32,413 nt of DNA from Terriglobales bacterium (GTDB lineage Bacteria; Acidobacteriota; Terriglobia; Terriglobales; Acidobacteriaceae), in NCBI GenBank assembly GCA_035567895.1, contig DATMPC010000096.1:1-32413 (forward strand), read 5' to 3'. The notes under the pieces are model-generated. The model made no database searches. It was given only the letters and a program-made list of their open reading frames with translations, and had not been told where the DNA came from. A program made the position numbers and the translations under genes. Shown here piece after piece: positions 25,483 through 32,413 of this stretch (position 1 is the stretch's first letter; every line of letters starts with the position of its first letter).

Positions 25483-26304
25483 ATGAAGTTCCTTCTAATG
25501 TGTATCTGCCTGGCCGGCTTGGCTGGTGTGACCCAATCGTCCCCGTCTTCACCGGTCTCCGCCTCCCCGTCTGAAACCAGTACGCAAAGTGCCCCTGTCG
25601 ACCCCGGCGCAATTAAAGCGAAGGAACTAATCGGGAAAATGGTCCAGACATTGGGCGGCGATGCCTATCTTCACTACGCCGACATACAGCAGGAAGGCCG
25701 TACCAACAGCTTCTATCATGGCCAACCCACTGGGGGAACCGCACCGTTCTGGCGCTTCTACAAGTTTCCCGATAAGGAACGCGTGGAAATTACGAAGCAG
25801 CGCGATTGGATCATCATTCACAATGGTGATCGCGGCACGGAAACAACCTTCCACGGTACCAAGCCGGAAGATGACGATGTGCATCGAGACTTCCTACTTC
25901 GTGATCAATACTCGATGGAGAAAGTGCTGCGCACCTGGCTCGATGCGCCAGGCACGACCTACTTCTACGATGGAGCCGGCTTCACTGACAATCACGAAGT
26001 AGAGAATGTCACAATTGCGAACGCCAAGAATCAACAAGTGACTTTCAGCATCGATAGCTCCAAATACCTGCCCATTCGTAAGAGCTTTACCGTCCGTGAT
26101 CCCACGTACAAAGAGAAGGATACGTATTCGGACATCTATTCGGAGTATCGCCCCGTGCAAGGGATTCAGACGCCGCATGTAGTCACTCGCGTGAAGAACG
26201 GAGACATGGTGTCGCAACGATTCCTGAGCAAGGTGATTTATAACCAGGGACTCGCCGACAATCTCTTTGTTCCCCCAACTGCCATCGAAGCCAAAAAGAA
26301 GTAG
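25483..26304 (+). CDS. Secreted LolA-like protein of unknown function
   Basis: 273 residues with a signal peptide (about 1-18, MKFLLMCICLAGLAGVTQS) and a low-complexity Ser/Pro/Thr linker to about residue 40. The rest is rich in beta-strands: LIGKMVQTLGGDAYLHYADIQQEGRT, FWRFYKFPDKERVEITKQRDWIIIHNGDRGTETT, YLPIRKSFTVRDPTYKEKDTYSDIYSEYRPVQGIQTPHVVTRVKNG. This arrangement resembles the outer-membrane lipoprotein-sorting (LolA/LppX) fold, which binds lipid chains, but no family-specific signature can be named. A cysteine in the signal region (MCICLAG) is not in a clear lipobox. It lies 42 bases after the SDR gene. Confidence 0.72.
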   Translation: MKFLLMCICLAGLAGVTQSSPSSPVSASPSETSTQSAPVDPGAIKAKELIGKMVQTLGGDAYLHYADIQQEGRTNSFYHGQPTGGTAPFWRFYKFPDKERVEITKQRDWIIIHNGDRGTETTFHGTKPEDDDVHRDFLLRDQYSMEKVLRTWLDAPGTTYFYDGAGFTDNHEVENVTIANAKNQQVTFSIDSSKYLPIRKSFTVRDPTYKEKDTYSDIYSEYRPVQGIQTPHVVTRVKNGDMVSQRFLSKVIYNQGLADNLFVPPTAIEAKKK

Positions 26305-26321
26305 CAGACTCCGCATACATG

Positions 26322-26343
26322 ACGGAGCGCCCGGGCGCTCCGT
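26322..26343. terminator. 22-base perfect palindrome, possible terminator
   Basis: ACGGAGCGCCC directly followed by GGGCGCTCCGT, 18 bases after the stop of the LolA-like gene. It is very GC-rich and perfectly self-complementary, but only a short TTG follows rather than a T-run. It could work as an intrinsic terminator without a T-tail, or be a binding site for a dimeric protein. Confidence 0.5.
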
Positions 26344-26495
26344 TGTCTCCACTTGCCTCCGGTAAGGTACCGGGACAACCGGAACGACTGACTGATCTCT
26401 GCGTCAAATCTGCCAGCTTCTGTCTCCTATTTGCCACAGTCTAGTTTCTTGATTGCGGGTTATGCTGTTAATTACCAGCATCTTACGAACATTCG

Positions 26496-27404
26496 TTGGT
26501 TCATGAACAAACAATCCGGGAAGCGATCAGCTTCAGCGGCGTAGGTCTGCACAGTGGCGCAGCGGTGAAGATGCGCATCCTGCCTGCCCCGGTGGGAACT
26601 GGAATCTGCTTCCAGCGCGTGGATTTGGACGGCTTTTCCATAGAAGCCGTTGGACGCAACGTTGCTAAGGTCAGCTACGCCACGAGTTTGATGAAACGTG
26701 GCGTCCTCATTTCCACGACGGAGCACGCACTCTCAGCTTTGATGGGCGCCGGCATTGATAACGCCATCATCGAACTCGATCAACTCGAGCTACCGATACT
26801 CGACGGAAGCGCCAAGCCCTTTCTCGATGCAATCCATCGCGTTGGCGTCAAGCGCCAGCGGCGGCAACGAGTTTACTGGCGAATCAGCAAACCAGTTGAG
26901 GTCGTCGAGGGCGACAAATTTCTTGCCGTCTACCCAGCGAATCACTATTCGATTTCTTACACCATCGATTTCTCCCGCCCAATCGGCTTGCAGACGTTCG
27001 AACTTGATCTCACTCGAGAAGCATACGAATCGCAAATTGCCCCAGCGCGGACATTCGGATTTCTTCGCGACGAGCGTGCCCTCCGCAATATGGGTCTGAT
27101 TCGTGGCGCATCGGAAGAAAATGCCATCGTGCTAACCGATACTGGAGTCAAGAACGGTCCACTTCGCTTTCCAGATGAATTTGTTCGACACAAAATCCTC
27201 GATCTCATCGGCGATCTCGCTCTTCTCGGGCATCGCATACTCGGAAAAGTTGTTGCCAATCGGGCAGGCCACGCGATGCACACCGCGCTCGTCTCACGTC
27301 TGTTGAGAGATCATTCACTGTGGGACGAGGCGCACATCTCAAGTGAAGAGACGAGCGAGCGCGTGAGCGAAGTTGAAGAAGCTTCTGCCGCCGCAAGAAG
27401 CTGA
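26496..27404 (+). CDS. lpxC: UDP-3-O-acyl-N-acetylglucosamine deacetylase
   Basis: 302 residues. LpxC removes the acetyl group from UDP-3-O-acyl-GlcNAc, the committed step of lipid A synthesis, in the cytosol. All key sites are present: zinc ligands His77 (TTEHALSALMGAGIDNA), His232 and Asp236 (RHKILDLIGDLAL), the general base Glu76, the catalytic His259 in RAGHAMH, and the basic patch ARTFGFLRD. The N-terminus EQTIREAISFSGVGLHSG matches the family start. The start codon appears to be TTG at 26496: an in-frame stop lies at 26469-26471 and no ATG or GTG lies between. The ATG at 26503 is in another frame. Presence of LpxC means an LPS-type outer membrane. Confidence 0.96.
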   Translation: MVHEQTIREAISFSGVGLHSGAAVKMRILPAPVGTGICFQRVDLDGFSIEAVGRNVAKVSYATSLMKRGVLISTTEHALSALMGAGIDNAIIELDQLELPILDGSAKPFLDAIHRVGVKRQRRQRVYWRISKPVEVVEGDKFLAVYPANHYSISYTIDFSRPIGLQTFELDLTREAYESQIAPARTFGFLRDERALRNMGLIRGASEENAIVLTDTGVKNGPLRFPDEFVRHKILDLIGDLALLGHRILGKVVANRAGHAMHTALVSRLLRDHSLWDEAHISSEETSERVSEVEEASAAARS

Positions 27405-27463
27405 TCGTCTGCAGCATCGAATCGTATACAATCCCCGGAACTCCATCCGGACTGCCTTTCCAT

Positions 27464-28624
27464 ATGAACCTCGAAGCGTCTCGCCTACGTCTGCCTGCGC
27501 TTACTTCGCTGCGTTTCTTCGCAGCTTTTCACGTCTTTCTGTTCCACATTCAGGCGATGGGAGCTGTCTTCGGGCCGGTCTGGTTTCAGAAGCTGTCGTC
27601 GATTGGCTATGTGGGAGTGAGCTTCTTCTTCGTGCTCTCGGGATTCATTCTGGTCTACACGTATGCTGGAAGGCCGGTGAATGCGTTCGATTTCTGGCGT
27701 GCGCGCTTTGCGCGAGTGTACCCGGCATACGCAGTTGCGCTCCTGCTAACCCTTCCGTGGTTTCTCTTCGTGGTCCAGCACTACAACGAGATCAAGGTGC
27801 CTTTCATGGCATTCGAAGTGGCGCATTTCAAGCTGGCTGCAGCCCTCGAGATCTTGCTGCTGCAATCCTGGGTTCCCCCGGCGGCCTTATCCTGGAATGC
27901 CGTGGGCTGGAGTCTGTCAGTTGAGGCCTTCTTCTACCTGCTGTTTCCGCTGCTGATTCTTCGCTACAGCCGCCTTTCACGCAAGCAACTCTTCGCAATC
28001 ATGGCCGTGTGCTGGCTGGCAAGCAATCTGATTTCGACCAGCTACACCGTGCTGAGGCCGGATGGAATCGTCAACCCCGATTCGAACGTCTACACCTCGT
28101 GGATGCACGTCGTGAAGTTCTTTCCGCCAGCGCGTTTGCCGGAGTTTCTTCTGGGCATGGCTGCTGGATTTGTTTTTCTGCGCACTCAACGAAACGAACA
28201 CATCGCATTGCCGCTGATTGGAGCGGGGATCATCGCAGTTGGAGTTGTTGCCATTTTCTCCAACAAGATTCCGTACGCCATCATCCACACCGCAGTGCTC
28301 TCGCCCGCATTTGCAGCGATCATCTACGGTGTAGCGCTGCGCCCACGTTGGACCTCGATCCTCGAGAATCGTCTGCTCGTTCTCTTCGGTGACGCCAGCT
28401 ACAGCATGTACGTGATTCACGCCAATGTCGTCTTCAGCTTCTTTCACACTCAAACAGGAAATGTCCGCAATGCCAGCTTCCTCGGACTAGGAGAATGCCT
28501 GGCGATCGTTCTCGCGATCTCAATATTGATCTATCGATTTGTCGAAGAACCGGCGCGAAGGAAGCTGCGACCCCAGTCAAAAGGAAAGCCTGCAGTGCCT
28601 GTGGCCGCAGTAGCAGGAGTTTAG
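27464..28624 (+). CDS. Acyltransferase-3 family membrane protein (OafA/YrhL type)
   Basis: 386 residues with about ten hydrophobic segments. The N-terminal LRLPALTSLRFFAAFHVFLFHIQ contains the family's Arg and His pair (His28), followed by GYVGVSFFFVLSGFILVYTY, FWRARFARVYPAYAVALLLTLPW, LSWNAVGWSLSVEAFFYLLFPLL, FPPARLPEFLLGMAAGFVFLR and FGDASYSMYVIHANVVF. These are hallmarks of acyltransferase 3 proteins, which move acetyl or other acyl groups onto extracytoplasmic sugars (O-antigen, exopolysaccharide, peptidoglycan) or antibiotics. Position just after lpxC suggests an envelope role, but the acceptor is unknown. The C-terminus is short, with no SGNH domain. It ends at 28624, directly against the stop of the convergent gene. 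Confidence 0.93.
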   Translation: MNLEASRLRLPALTSLRFFAAFHVFLFHIQAMGAVFGPVWFQKLSSIGYVGVSFFFVLSGFILVYTYAGRPVNAFDFWRARFARVYPAYAVALLLTLPWFLFVVQHYNEIKVPFMAFEVAHFKLAAALEILLLQSWVPPAALSWNAVGWSLSVEAFFYLLFPLLILRYSRLSRKQLFAIMAVCWLASNLISTSYTVLRPDGIVNPDSNVYTSWMHVVKFFPPARLPEFLLGMAAGFVFLRTQRNEHIALPLIGAGIIAVGVVAIFSNKIPYAIIHTAVLSPAFAAIIYGVALRPRWTSILENRLLVLFGDASYSMYVIHANVVFSFFHTQTGNVRNASFLGLGECLAIVLAISILIYRFVEEPARRKLRPQSKGKPAVPVAAVAGV

Positions 28625-28933
28625 CTATTCCGAAGGGGCCAGCGACTTGAAGGCACGTCCCGCCTTATTCTCGAATCGTTCCTGCAATGACGGTATGTCG
28701 CCGTTGCGGGAGTCGCTCTCGATGCGTTCGATGCGATGCATGGGAAAGAAGACGATATTGGCGTCGACCTGATCTCCATCGCGTACCTGCCGGGCAAAGT
28801 CGTCGAGTGAATTCAAGTCGATTCCGCGCAGACTCGCTCCTGCGGGAGTGAGTGCGAGGAGCGTGCCCCAAAACTTCTCGCGCGGCATATTCAGAGTGAC
28901 AACGACAACGTTGCCCTCTGCAAACGGATCCAT
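28625..28933 (-). CDS. Small conserved protein of unknown function
   Basis: 102 residues from the ATG at 28933 (an upstream in-frame ATG at 28996 would give 123, but its added segment looks non-coding and GGAGG sits 12 bases before the shorter start). Sequence: MDPFAEGNVVVVTLNMPREK, FWGTLLALTPAGASLRGIDLNSLDDF, VFFPMHRIERIESDSRNGDIPSLQERFENKAG. It looks like a compact beta-rich domain with an Arg-rich HRIER motif, like small RNA- or nucleotide-binding barrels, but that is only a resemblance. I have the impression of seeing relatives in other acidobacteria; no function is known. Its stop touches the acyltransferase stop (TAG-CTA, 28622-28627). Confidence 0.75.
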   Translation of the reverse strand: MDPFAEGNVVVVTLNMPREKFWGTLLALTPAGASLRGIDLNSLDDFARQVRDGDQVDANIVFFPMHRIERIESDSRNGDIPSLQERFENKAGRAFKSLAPSE

Positions 28934-29046
28934 CACAGCTCGAGCCCTCCCGCAGCTTGCCAACAGGTTACAGTATTCGGCCCGGCGCTCCGTCATCCTT
29001 TTGAGACGGATCTATCACACAGGTTCTCTCTGTCATGTGCCGGCAG

Positions 29047-30468
29047 CTAGTCGTTATTGTCATCCCCATCGTCATGCCCGCCTTCCTCTTCCTCCTCCTC
29101 CGCCTGCACGACGCGAGCGACGAGCACGGGATTCCCACTCGAATCCTTTAGCAAGAGTCCAACTACCTCCACGTTGCCAGTGACATTGTTCAATCCTGAC
29201 AGACTGTGGACACCGCGAAAGCGAGTTAGGTCCGAAGTCATCACCTTTAGGGGCGCGTTGAAGAGAAATCCAAAGAAGCCATTCGCCACCAGCCCAAAAC
29301 TGCCGTTGTTGCCGGATTGGACCGAGACGGAATTGGGATTGACTTTCCCCTGAAGTCCCTGCGGACGCAGCACGATTCGTCTCGTCGCGAAGCTGGCCGG
29401 ATTCGTGGTGGTATCAACCGTGCCGCCGACTCCGATCGCCTGTCCCAAGACCAGCGAGCTTGCGCTAAACAGCATGCTGCTGACAGGCAGACGGAAGCGA
29501 GCGATGTCGAACTCGGTTGTGGGAGCTATCTTTACGGTTGCTGGAACCCCTGGACTGATGCCGCTCAAAACCGGGATTTCATCGCGAACAAGCAGCGTCA
29601 TCGAGGTGGCTGCGCCAGTGGAGGGCGTAGCGTTCAACACAATCCCGGACAGGAAAGCGCGATCCGTGGTGGACAACTCTACGTGATCGGCAAGGATGCT
29701 GCCGTCCGCCTGAGGTTTACCCGAGACTTCGAGGATTGCAGGAGGAGTAAGCCCCGACAGTCCTGATACGCCCTCGAACTGAGTTTGTGAGTTCACATTA
29801 ATCGTGAAGTTGCGGCCATTGGCTCGCTGCAGCACAAAGGAATTCCCACTCGTATTGACGGATACGAGCGAGCCCCTCAAGTCATCGATGTGCGCGTCAT
29901 CATCGTCGATTTTGAGATGGCGTATTCCCACATGCGGCGACACCACGCCGGTGATCTGACCATTAGCGTCCGTTTGCAAAGAATTTCGAAGATCGAAGTG
30001 AAAATTCAAACCACCGAGACCGGACTGGTCGACGGTTAGTGGCGAGCTAAAAATTACGCTCACTGTGTTGCTCGTCAACGTTCCATTGATGGTACCCACG
30101 GAAGCCGGAGTCGTGCTTAGATCCAGGAACGAAATCACAGGAGATGCGAGCGTCACACTGACGCTCTTATAGGTTCCCGGGGCGACTGAGTTGAGTGCGA
30201 CCAGGGTTCGCAATCCGAGCAATTGTGAGAATTCAATGGTCGCTGGCTGGGTCAGCACCTGAACCGTGTTTGTACCATCCGACAGGGCGAGGCTGTTGAG
30301 CGTGATCCGGAACGACAAAACCGAAGGCAGCGGGGCGTCGCCGCCGGTCACGAAGATCATCGCAGACTGCGGCGAAGCCGGCTGGCTCATTTGTGAATTG
30401 CCGCCAGAGCACGATATAAGCCAAAGCGTGAGAGAAGAGATTCCTAAAATGGTAAAGAGCTTGCGCAT
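29047..30468 (-). CDS. DUF4382/DUF5666-like lipoprotein with acidic tail
   Basis: 473 residues. The N-terminus has a lipobox, LISC (17-20), so Cys20 is probably lipidated. The DUF4382 domain follows (about 36-185): MIFVTGGDAPLPSVLSFRITLNSLAL, QVLTQPATIEFSQLLGLRTLVALNSVAPGTYKSVSVTL. It then carries two or three DUF5666-like segments (about 190-450): LRGSLVSVNTSGNSFVLQRANGRNFTINVNSQTQF and TRRIVLRPQGLQGKVNPNSVSVQ. The last 18 residues are almost all Glu, Asp, Gly and Asn (EEEEEEGGHDDGDDNND), which could bind a metal cation. Such lipoproteins are frequent in acidobacteria; function is unknown. The gene runs opposite to both neighbours. Confidence 0.84.
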   Translation of the reverse strand: MRKLFTILGISSLTLWLISCSGGNSQMSQPASPQSAMIFVTGGDAPLPSVLSFRITLNSLALSDGTNTVQVLTQPATIEFSQLLGLRTLVALNSVAPGTYKSVSVTLASPVISFLDLSTTPASVGTINGTLTSNTVSVIFSSPLTVDQSGLGGLNFHFDLRNSLQTDANGQITGVVSPHVGIRHLKIDDDDAHIDDLRGSLVSVNTSGNSFVLQRANGRNFTINVNSQTQFEGVSGLSGLTPPAILEVSGKPQADGSILADHVELSTTDRAFLSGIVLNATPSTGAATSMTLLVRDEIPVLSGISPGVPATVKIAPTTEFDIARFRLPVSSMLFSASSLVLGQAIGVGGTVDTTTNPASFATRRIVLRPQGLQGKVNPNSVSVQSGNNGSFGLVANGFFGFLFNAPLKVMTSDLTRFRGVHSLSGLNNVTGNVEVVGLLLKDSSGNPVLVARVVQAEEEEEEGGHDDGDDNND

Positions 30469-30695
30469 ACTTCCTCCTCCGAGCGTTGGGCACTCGGAAA
30501 ATCGGGACTATTGAATCAGACGAATCGGCGCAAGTCGAAGCGAAAAACCCGTCTATCCTATCACGTGGAGTGCGCTTGCGTGATTAGTCATGCCGGACGG
30601 CAGGGTGTTTCGGCCCATCTTTCCCGCCTTGGCACGAATCTTCTCTAAAACCAGAGGGTTCTAATCAATGGTGCCTTTGCTTCAGGAGATCTTCT

Positions 30696-31145
30696 ATGCG
30701 GCTTAAGTTGTTTTTAGGCGTTGTAGTTTGTCTTCTCTCATTGTCGGCGACTTTAATGGGTGCCGCCGATAGCAAATGCGATTGCCCCAAGGACGATCCT
30801 TCAACCCATGGTCGCGTGCTGACGCTGATCGATAGTGAACTCTCATCGACAGAAAGAGCGCCTTCCAGCGGGAACCTTGGATTCCCGAAAACCGTTACGG
30901 TGTGTATGTTTTTCGATCCGACCAACAAGGGCTATCCGCAGGACCTGAAGCTTGTAGTCGAAGGATCCATCGACGGCCGCATGTGGTTCCCTGCCACGAC
31001 AGCCGGCCGCGATAGTCAAGCATCCTCCGCCAATGGATGCGTGCAGATCGCTCCGACCCGATATGTCCGTGTGGGTTGGCCGCCCGCCGCGCAAGTGGTG
31101 TCGCCCGGGCCGCACGTAGTGGCTCAGGTTGAGGTGAGCTACTAG
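30696..31145 (+). CDS. Secreted protein of unknown function, 149 residues
   Basis: Begins with a signal peptide (about 1-23, hydrophobic VVVCLLSLSATLMGAA). The mature part has the cysteines CDC (28-30), Cys70 (VTVCMFFDP) and Cys114 (NGCVQIAPT), so disulfides are likely after export. The second half looks beta-rich: DLKLVVEGSIDGRMWFP, RYVRVGWPPAAQVVSPGPHVVAQVEVSY. I do not recognise a family. AGGAGA six bases before the ATG supports the start. It is followed 105 bases later by another small gene on the same strand. Confidence 0.72.
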   Translation: MRLKLFLGVVVCLLSLSATLMGAADSKCDCPKDDPSTHGRVLTLIDSELSSTERAPSSGNLGFPKTVTVCMFFDPTNKGYPQDLKLVVEGSIDGRMWFPATTAGRDSQASSANGCVQIAPTRYVRVGWPPAAQVVSPGPHVVAQVEVSY

Positions 31146-31249
31146 CGAGCGAATCCGTGGAATGAACAAGCGTCGATATCAAGGCCCTTGGGTTGGACAC
31201 ACGATTGAGCATCATGTAATTTGAGCATTCTCACTTGGAGTCACGTCCG

Positions 31250-31657
31250 ATGCTCACAACCTACAAAGAGATTGTGTATGGCGCAGTATTCGGATTCATA
31301 GCATTGCTTCTCGATACGGCTATGGACGCGAAAGCCGAGGGCCAGGGATTTTTCTCTGAGATAGCAACGCATCCCGCCATGATGCTGTACCGTCTGCTCT
31401 TCCTCGTTTTTGGAATGTTCATCGGCTGGCTCCTCTGGAGAAATAACCAGCGCGAGCGCGAAGTGCGGAGCGTCATGGAGACGCTGAGGCACTTTCATCA
31501 GGAATACGAAGCCCGAGCAGTTGTCCTGCACACGAGCTTGCAGACGCTTCTAACAAAAGATCTGCACTTATCGCCCGAGACCGAAAGCTTGATCCGCAGC
31601 GCCTACGAGAATTCACGCGATCTCCAGTCCCTGGCAAAACAGCGGCCAGTTATCTAA
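31250..31657 (+). CDS. Small two-helix membrane protein, unknown function
   Basis: 135 residues from the ATG at 31250, with GGAG nine bases before it (a TTG at 31235 would add five residues). Two membrane segments are clear: IVYGAVFGFIALLLDTA (about 8-24) and LLFLVFGMFIGWLLWR (about 50-65). Between them is a short loop, after them a charged helical region with coiled-coil character (NNQREREVRSVMETLRHFHQEYEARAV...LQTLLTKDLHLSPETESLIRSAYENSRDLQSL). The layout resembles the N-terminal part of a membrane sensor without a catalytic domain. No family is recognised. Confidence 0.7.
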   Translation: MLTTYKEIVYGAVFGFIALLLDTAMDAKAEGQGFFSEIATHPAMMLYRLLFLVFGMFIGWLLWRNNQREREVRSVMETLRHFHQEYEARAVVLHTSLQTLLTKDLHLSPETESLIRSAYENSRDLQSLAKQRPVI

Positions 31658-31746
31658 GGACGGCTACTGCCGTATGCGCACGCTAAACCTGTAGCACGGC
31701 CGCTCTCGGCTGTGATTGAAGTGGTTTATCGCGCGATAATGCGGGC

Positions 31747-32214
31747 ATGAAGCCAATCCACATTGAGCCCATCGGCCACGTGATTTCGGACATCGAGAAT
31801 CAGCGAGACGAGCAATGGGGAGGTATCGTTGCCGAAATTCGTCTGGACGAGTCACGGTTTGAACCCGTTGCTTTCGATGGGTTGCGAGACTTTTCTCACG
31901 TCGAGGTTCTGTTCCACTTCGATCAGGTTCCTGAATCGGGTGTAGCAATGAAAACTCGGCATCCTCGCGAAAATCCGAAATGGCCTGAAGTAGGAATCTT
32001 CGCGCAGCGCGGCCGTAAGCGTCCGAATCGCATTGGCGTAACCATCTGCGAGATCGTCTCAGTTAGTGGTTTGTCGTTGCGCGTGCGCGGTCTGGATGCC
32101 CTCAACGGCTCGCCTGTGCTCGACATCAAGCCTGTGATGGCCGAGTTTCTTCCTGAGAAGGAGATCGTGCGCCAGCCACAATGGTCGCGGGAACTGATGA
32201 GTACGTACTTCTGA
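31747..32214 (+). CDS. TrmO/TsaA-family tRNA methyltransferase-like protein
   Basis: 155 residues, the compact single-domain form of the TsaA/YaeB/VirR family. TrmO uses S-adenosylmethionine to methylate N6-threonylcarbamoyladenosine at position 37 of certain tRNAs. Diagnostic parts: IEPIGHVISDIENQRDEQWGG, FEPVAFDGLRDFSHVEVLFHFDQV, KTRHPRENPKWPEVGIFAQRGRKRPNRIGVT, LSLRVRGLDALNGSPVLDIKP. The RPNRIG and GLDALNGSPVLDIKP motifs form the SAM-binding and dimer region. E. coli TrmO is longer with a C-terminal extension, absent here, so the exact substrate could differ. It stands alone, ending 199 bases before the window edge. Confidence 0.9.
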   Translation: MKPIHIEPIGHVISDIENQRDEQWGGIVAEIRLDESRFEPVAFDGLRDFSHVEVLFHFDQVPESGVAMKTRHPRENPKWPEVGIFAQRGRKRPNRIGVTICEIVSVSGLSLRVRGLDALNGSPVLDIKPVMAEFLPEKEIVRQPQWSRELMSTYF

Positions 32215-32220
32215 TTCAAC

Positions 32221-32245
32221 GCGGGTTGCATTAAGCCAATCCCGC
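32221..32245 (+). terminator. Weak hairpin after the TrmO-like gene
   Basis: GCGGGTT (32221-32227) can pair with AATCCCGC (32238-32245) with one bulged T. No T-run follows directly, so this is a weak terminator candidate. The remaining bases to the end of the window hold no gene that I can see. Confidence 0.3.
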
Positions 32246-32413
32246 ACCATTCTCTGCCGTGCCCCTGTTTTAAAAACTGTCATCCCTTCTATAACCACGA
32301 CGGCTCTGTCAAGGACGAAATAGGCAACACGAGTCCGCTGGCGTGGGCGATGAACGTTGTTTGCCCCGGCCTTTCCCTTATTAGGAGGGGGTTGGTTTTG
32401 GTGTTGCCTTTGC

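Noticed and set aside
26503-26520. ATG at 26503 as the lpxC start
   Set aside because: It is in a different reading frame from the conserved LpxC sequence.

Overview
The window looks like chromosomal DNA from an acidobacterium (Acidobacteriota, probably class Terriglobia). The evidence is the gene content: three ADOP-type permeases (the acidobacterial duplicated orphan permease family), a VWFA-related protein of the acidobacterial type, DUF4136 and DUF4382 proteins, a subtilase with a VWG-repeat tail, and lpxC, which implies a Gram-negative envelope. Composition is moderately GC-rich. I see no phage, integrase, insertion sequence, CRISPR array or rRNA. The only RNA gene recognised is tRNA-Val(GAC). 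Layout. 1-3335: the 3' part of a DUF4136 gene, a bactofilin gene (-), a secreted NTF2/SnoaL-like protein (+), tRNA-Val (-) and a VWFA-related secreted protein (-). 3409-7752: a very large secreted protein of unknown function (-), then a degraded stretch with an HExxH-bearing open frame and a small membrane-protein gene broken by a frameshift. 7894-9517: yceH-like gene (+), then about 980 bases rich in small repeats, with one candidate 48-residue gene on the minus strand. 9458-12444 (all minus): candidate 42-residue hydrophobic peptide, secreted subtilase with seven VWG repeats, and a multi-pass membrane protein whose GTG start overlaps the protease stop; a clear terminator closes the unit. 12445-13209 has no convincing gene. 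13210-22949 (+): an efflux-type cassette of HlyD/MacA-like adaptor, LolD/MacB-like ATPase and three consecutive ADOP permeases. Inverted repeats lie in four of the five gaps in and after this cassette. 23120-26304 (+): queA, a RidA-family gene, an SDR oxidoreductase and a secreted LolA-like protein. 26496-28624 (+): lpxC and an acyltransferase-3 membrane protein, both envelope-related, followed by a converging small conserved gene. 29047-32214: a DUF4382/DUF5666-like lipoprotein (-), two small proteins (+) and a TrmO/TsaA-family gene (+). How the genes work together: the adaptor, ATPase and permeases form one plausible MacAB/Lol-like machine. In this family the permeases are usually found without a dedicated ATPase, so this cluster is unusual. 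The subtilase unit is the best candidate for an undescribed system: its hydrophobic leader peptide ends in AVWGS, echoing the SVVWGQS repeats of the protease tail, and the protease is coupled to a membrane protein. That link is inference from sequence. Assignments rest on reading motifs by eye; no database search was possible.
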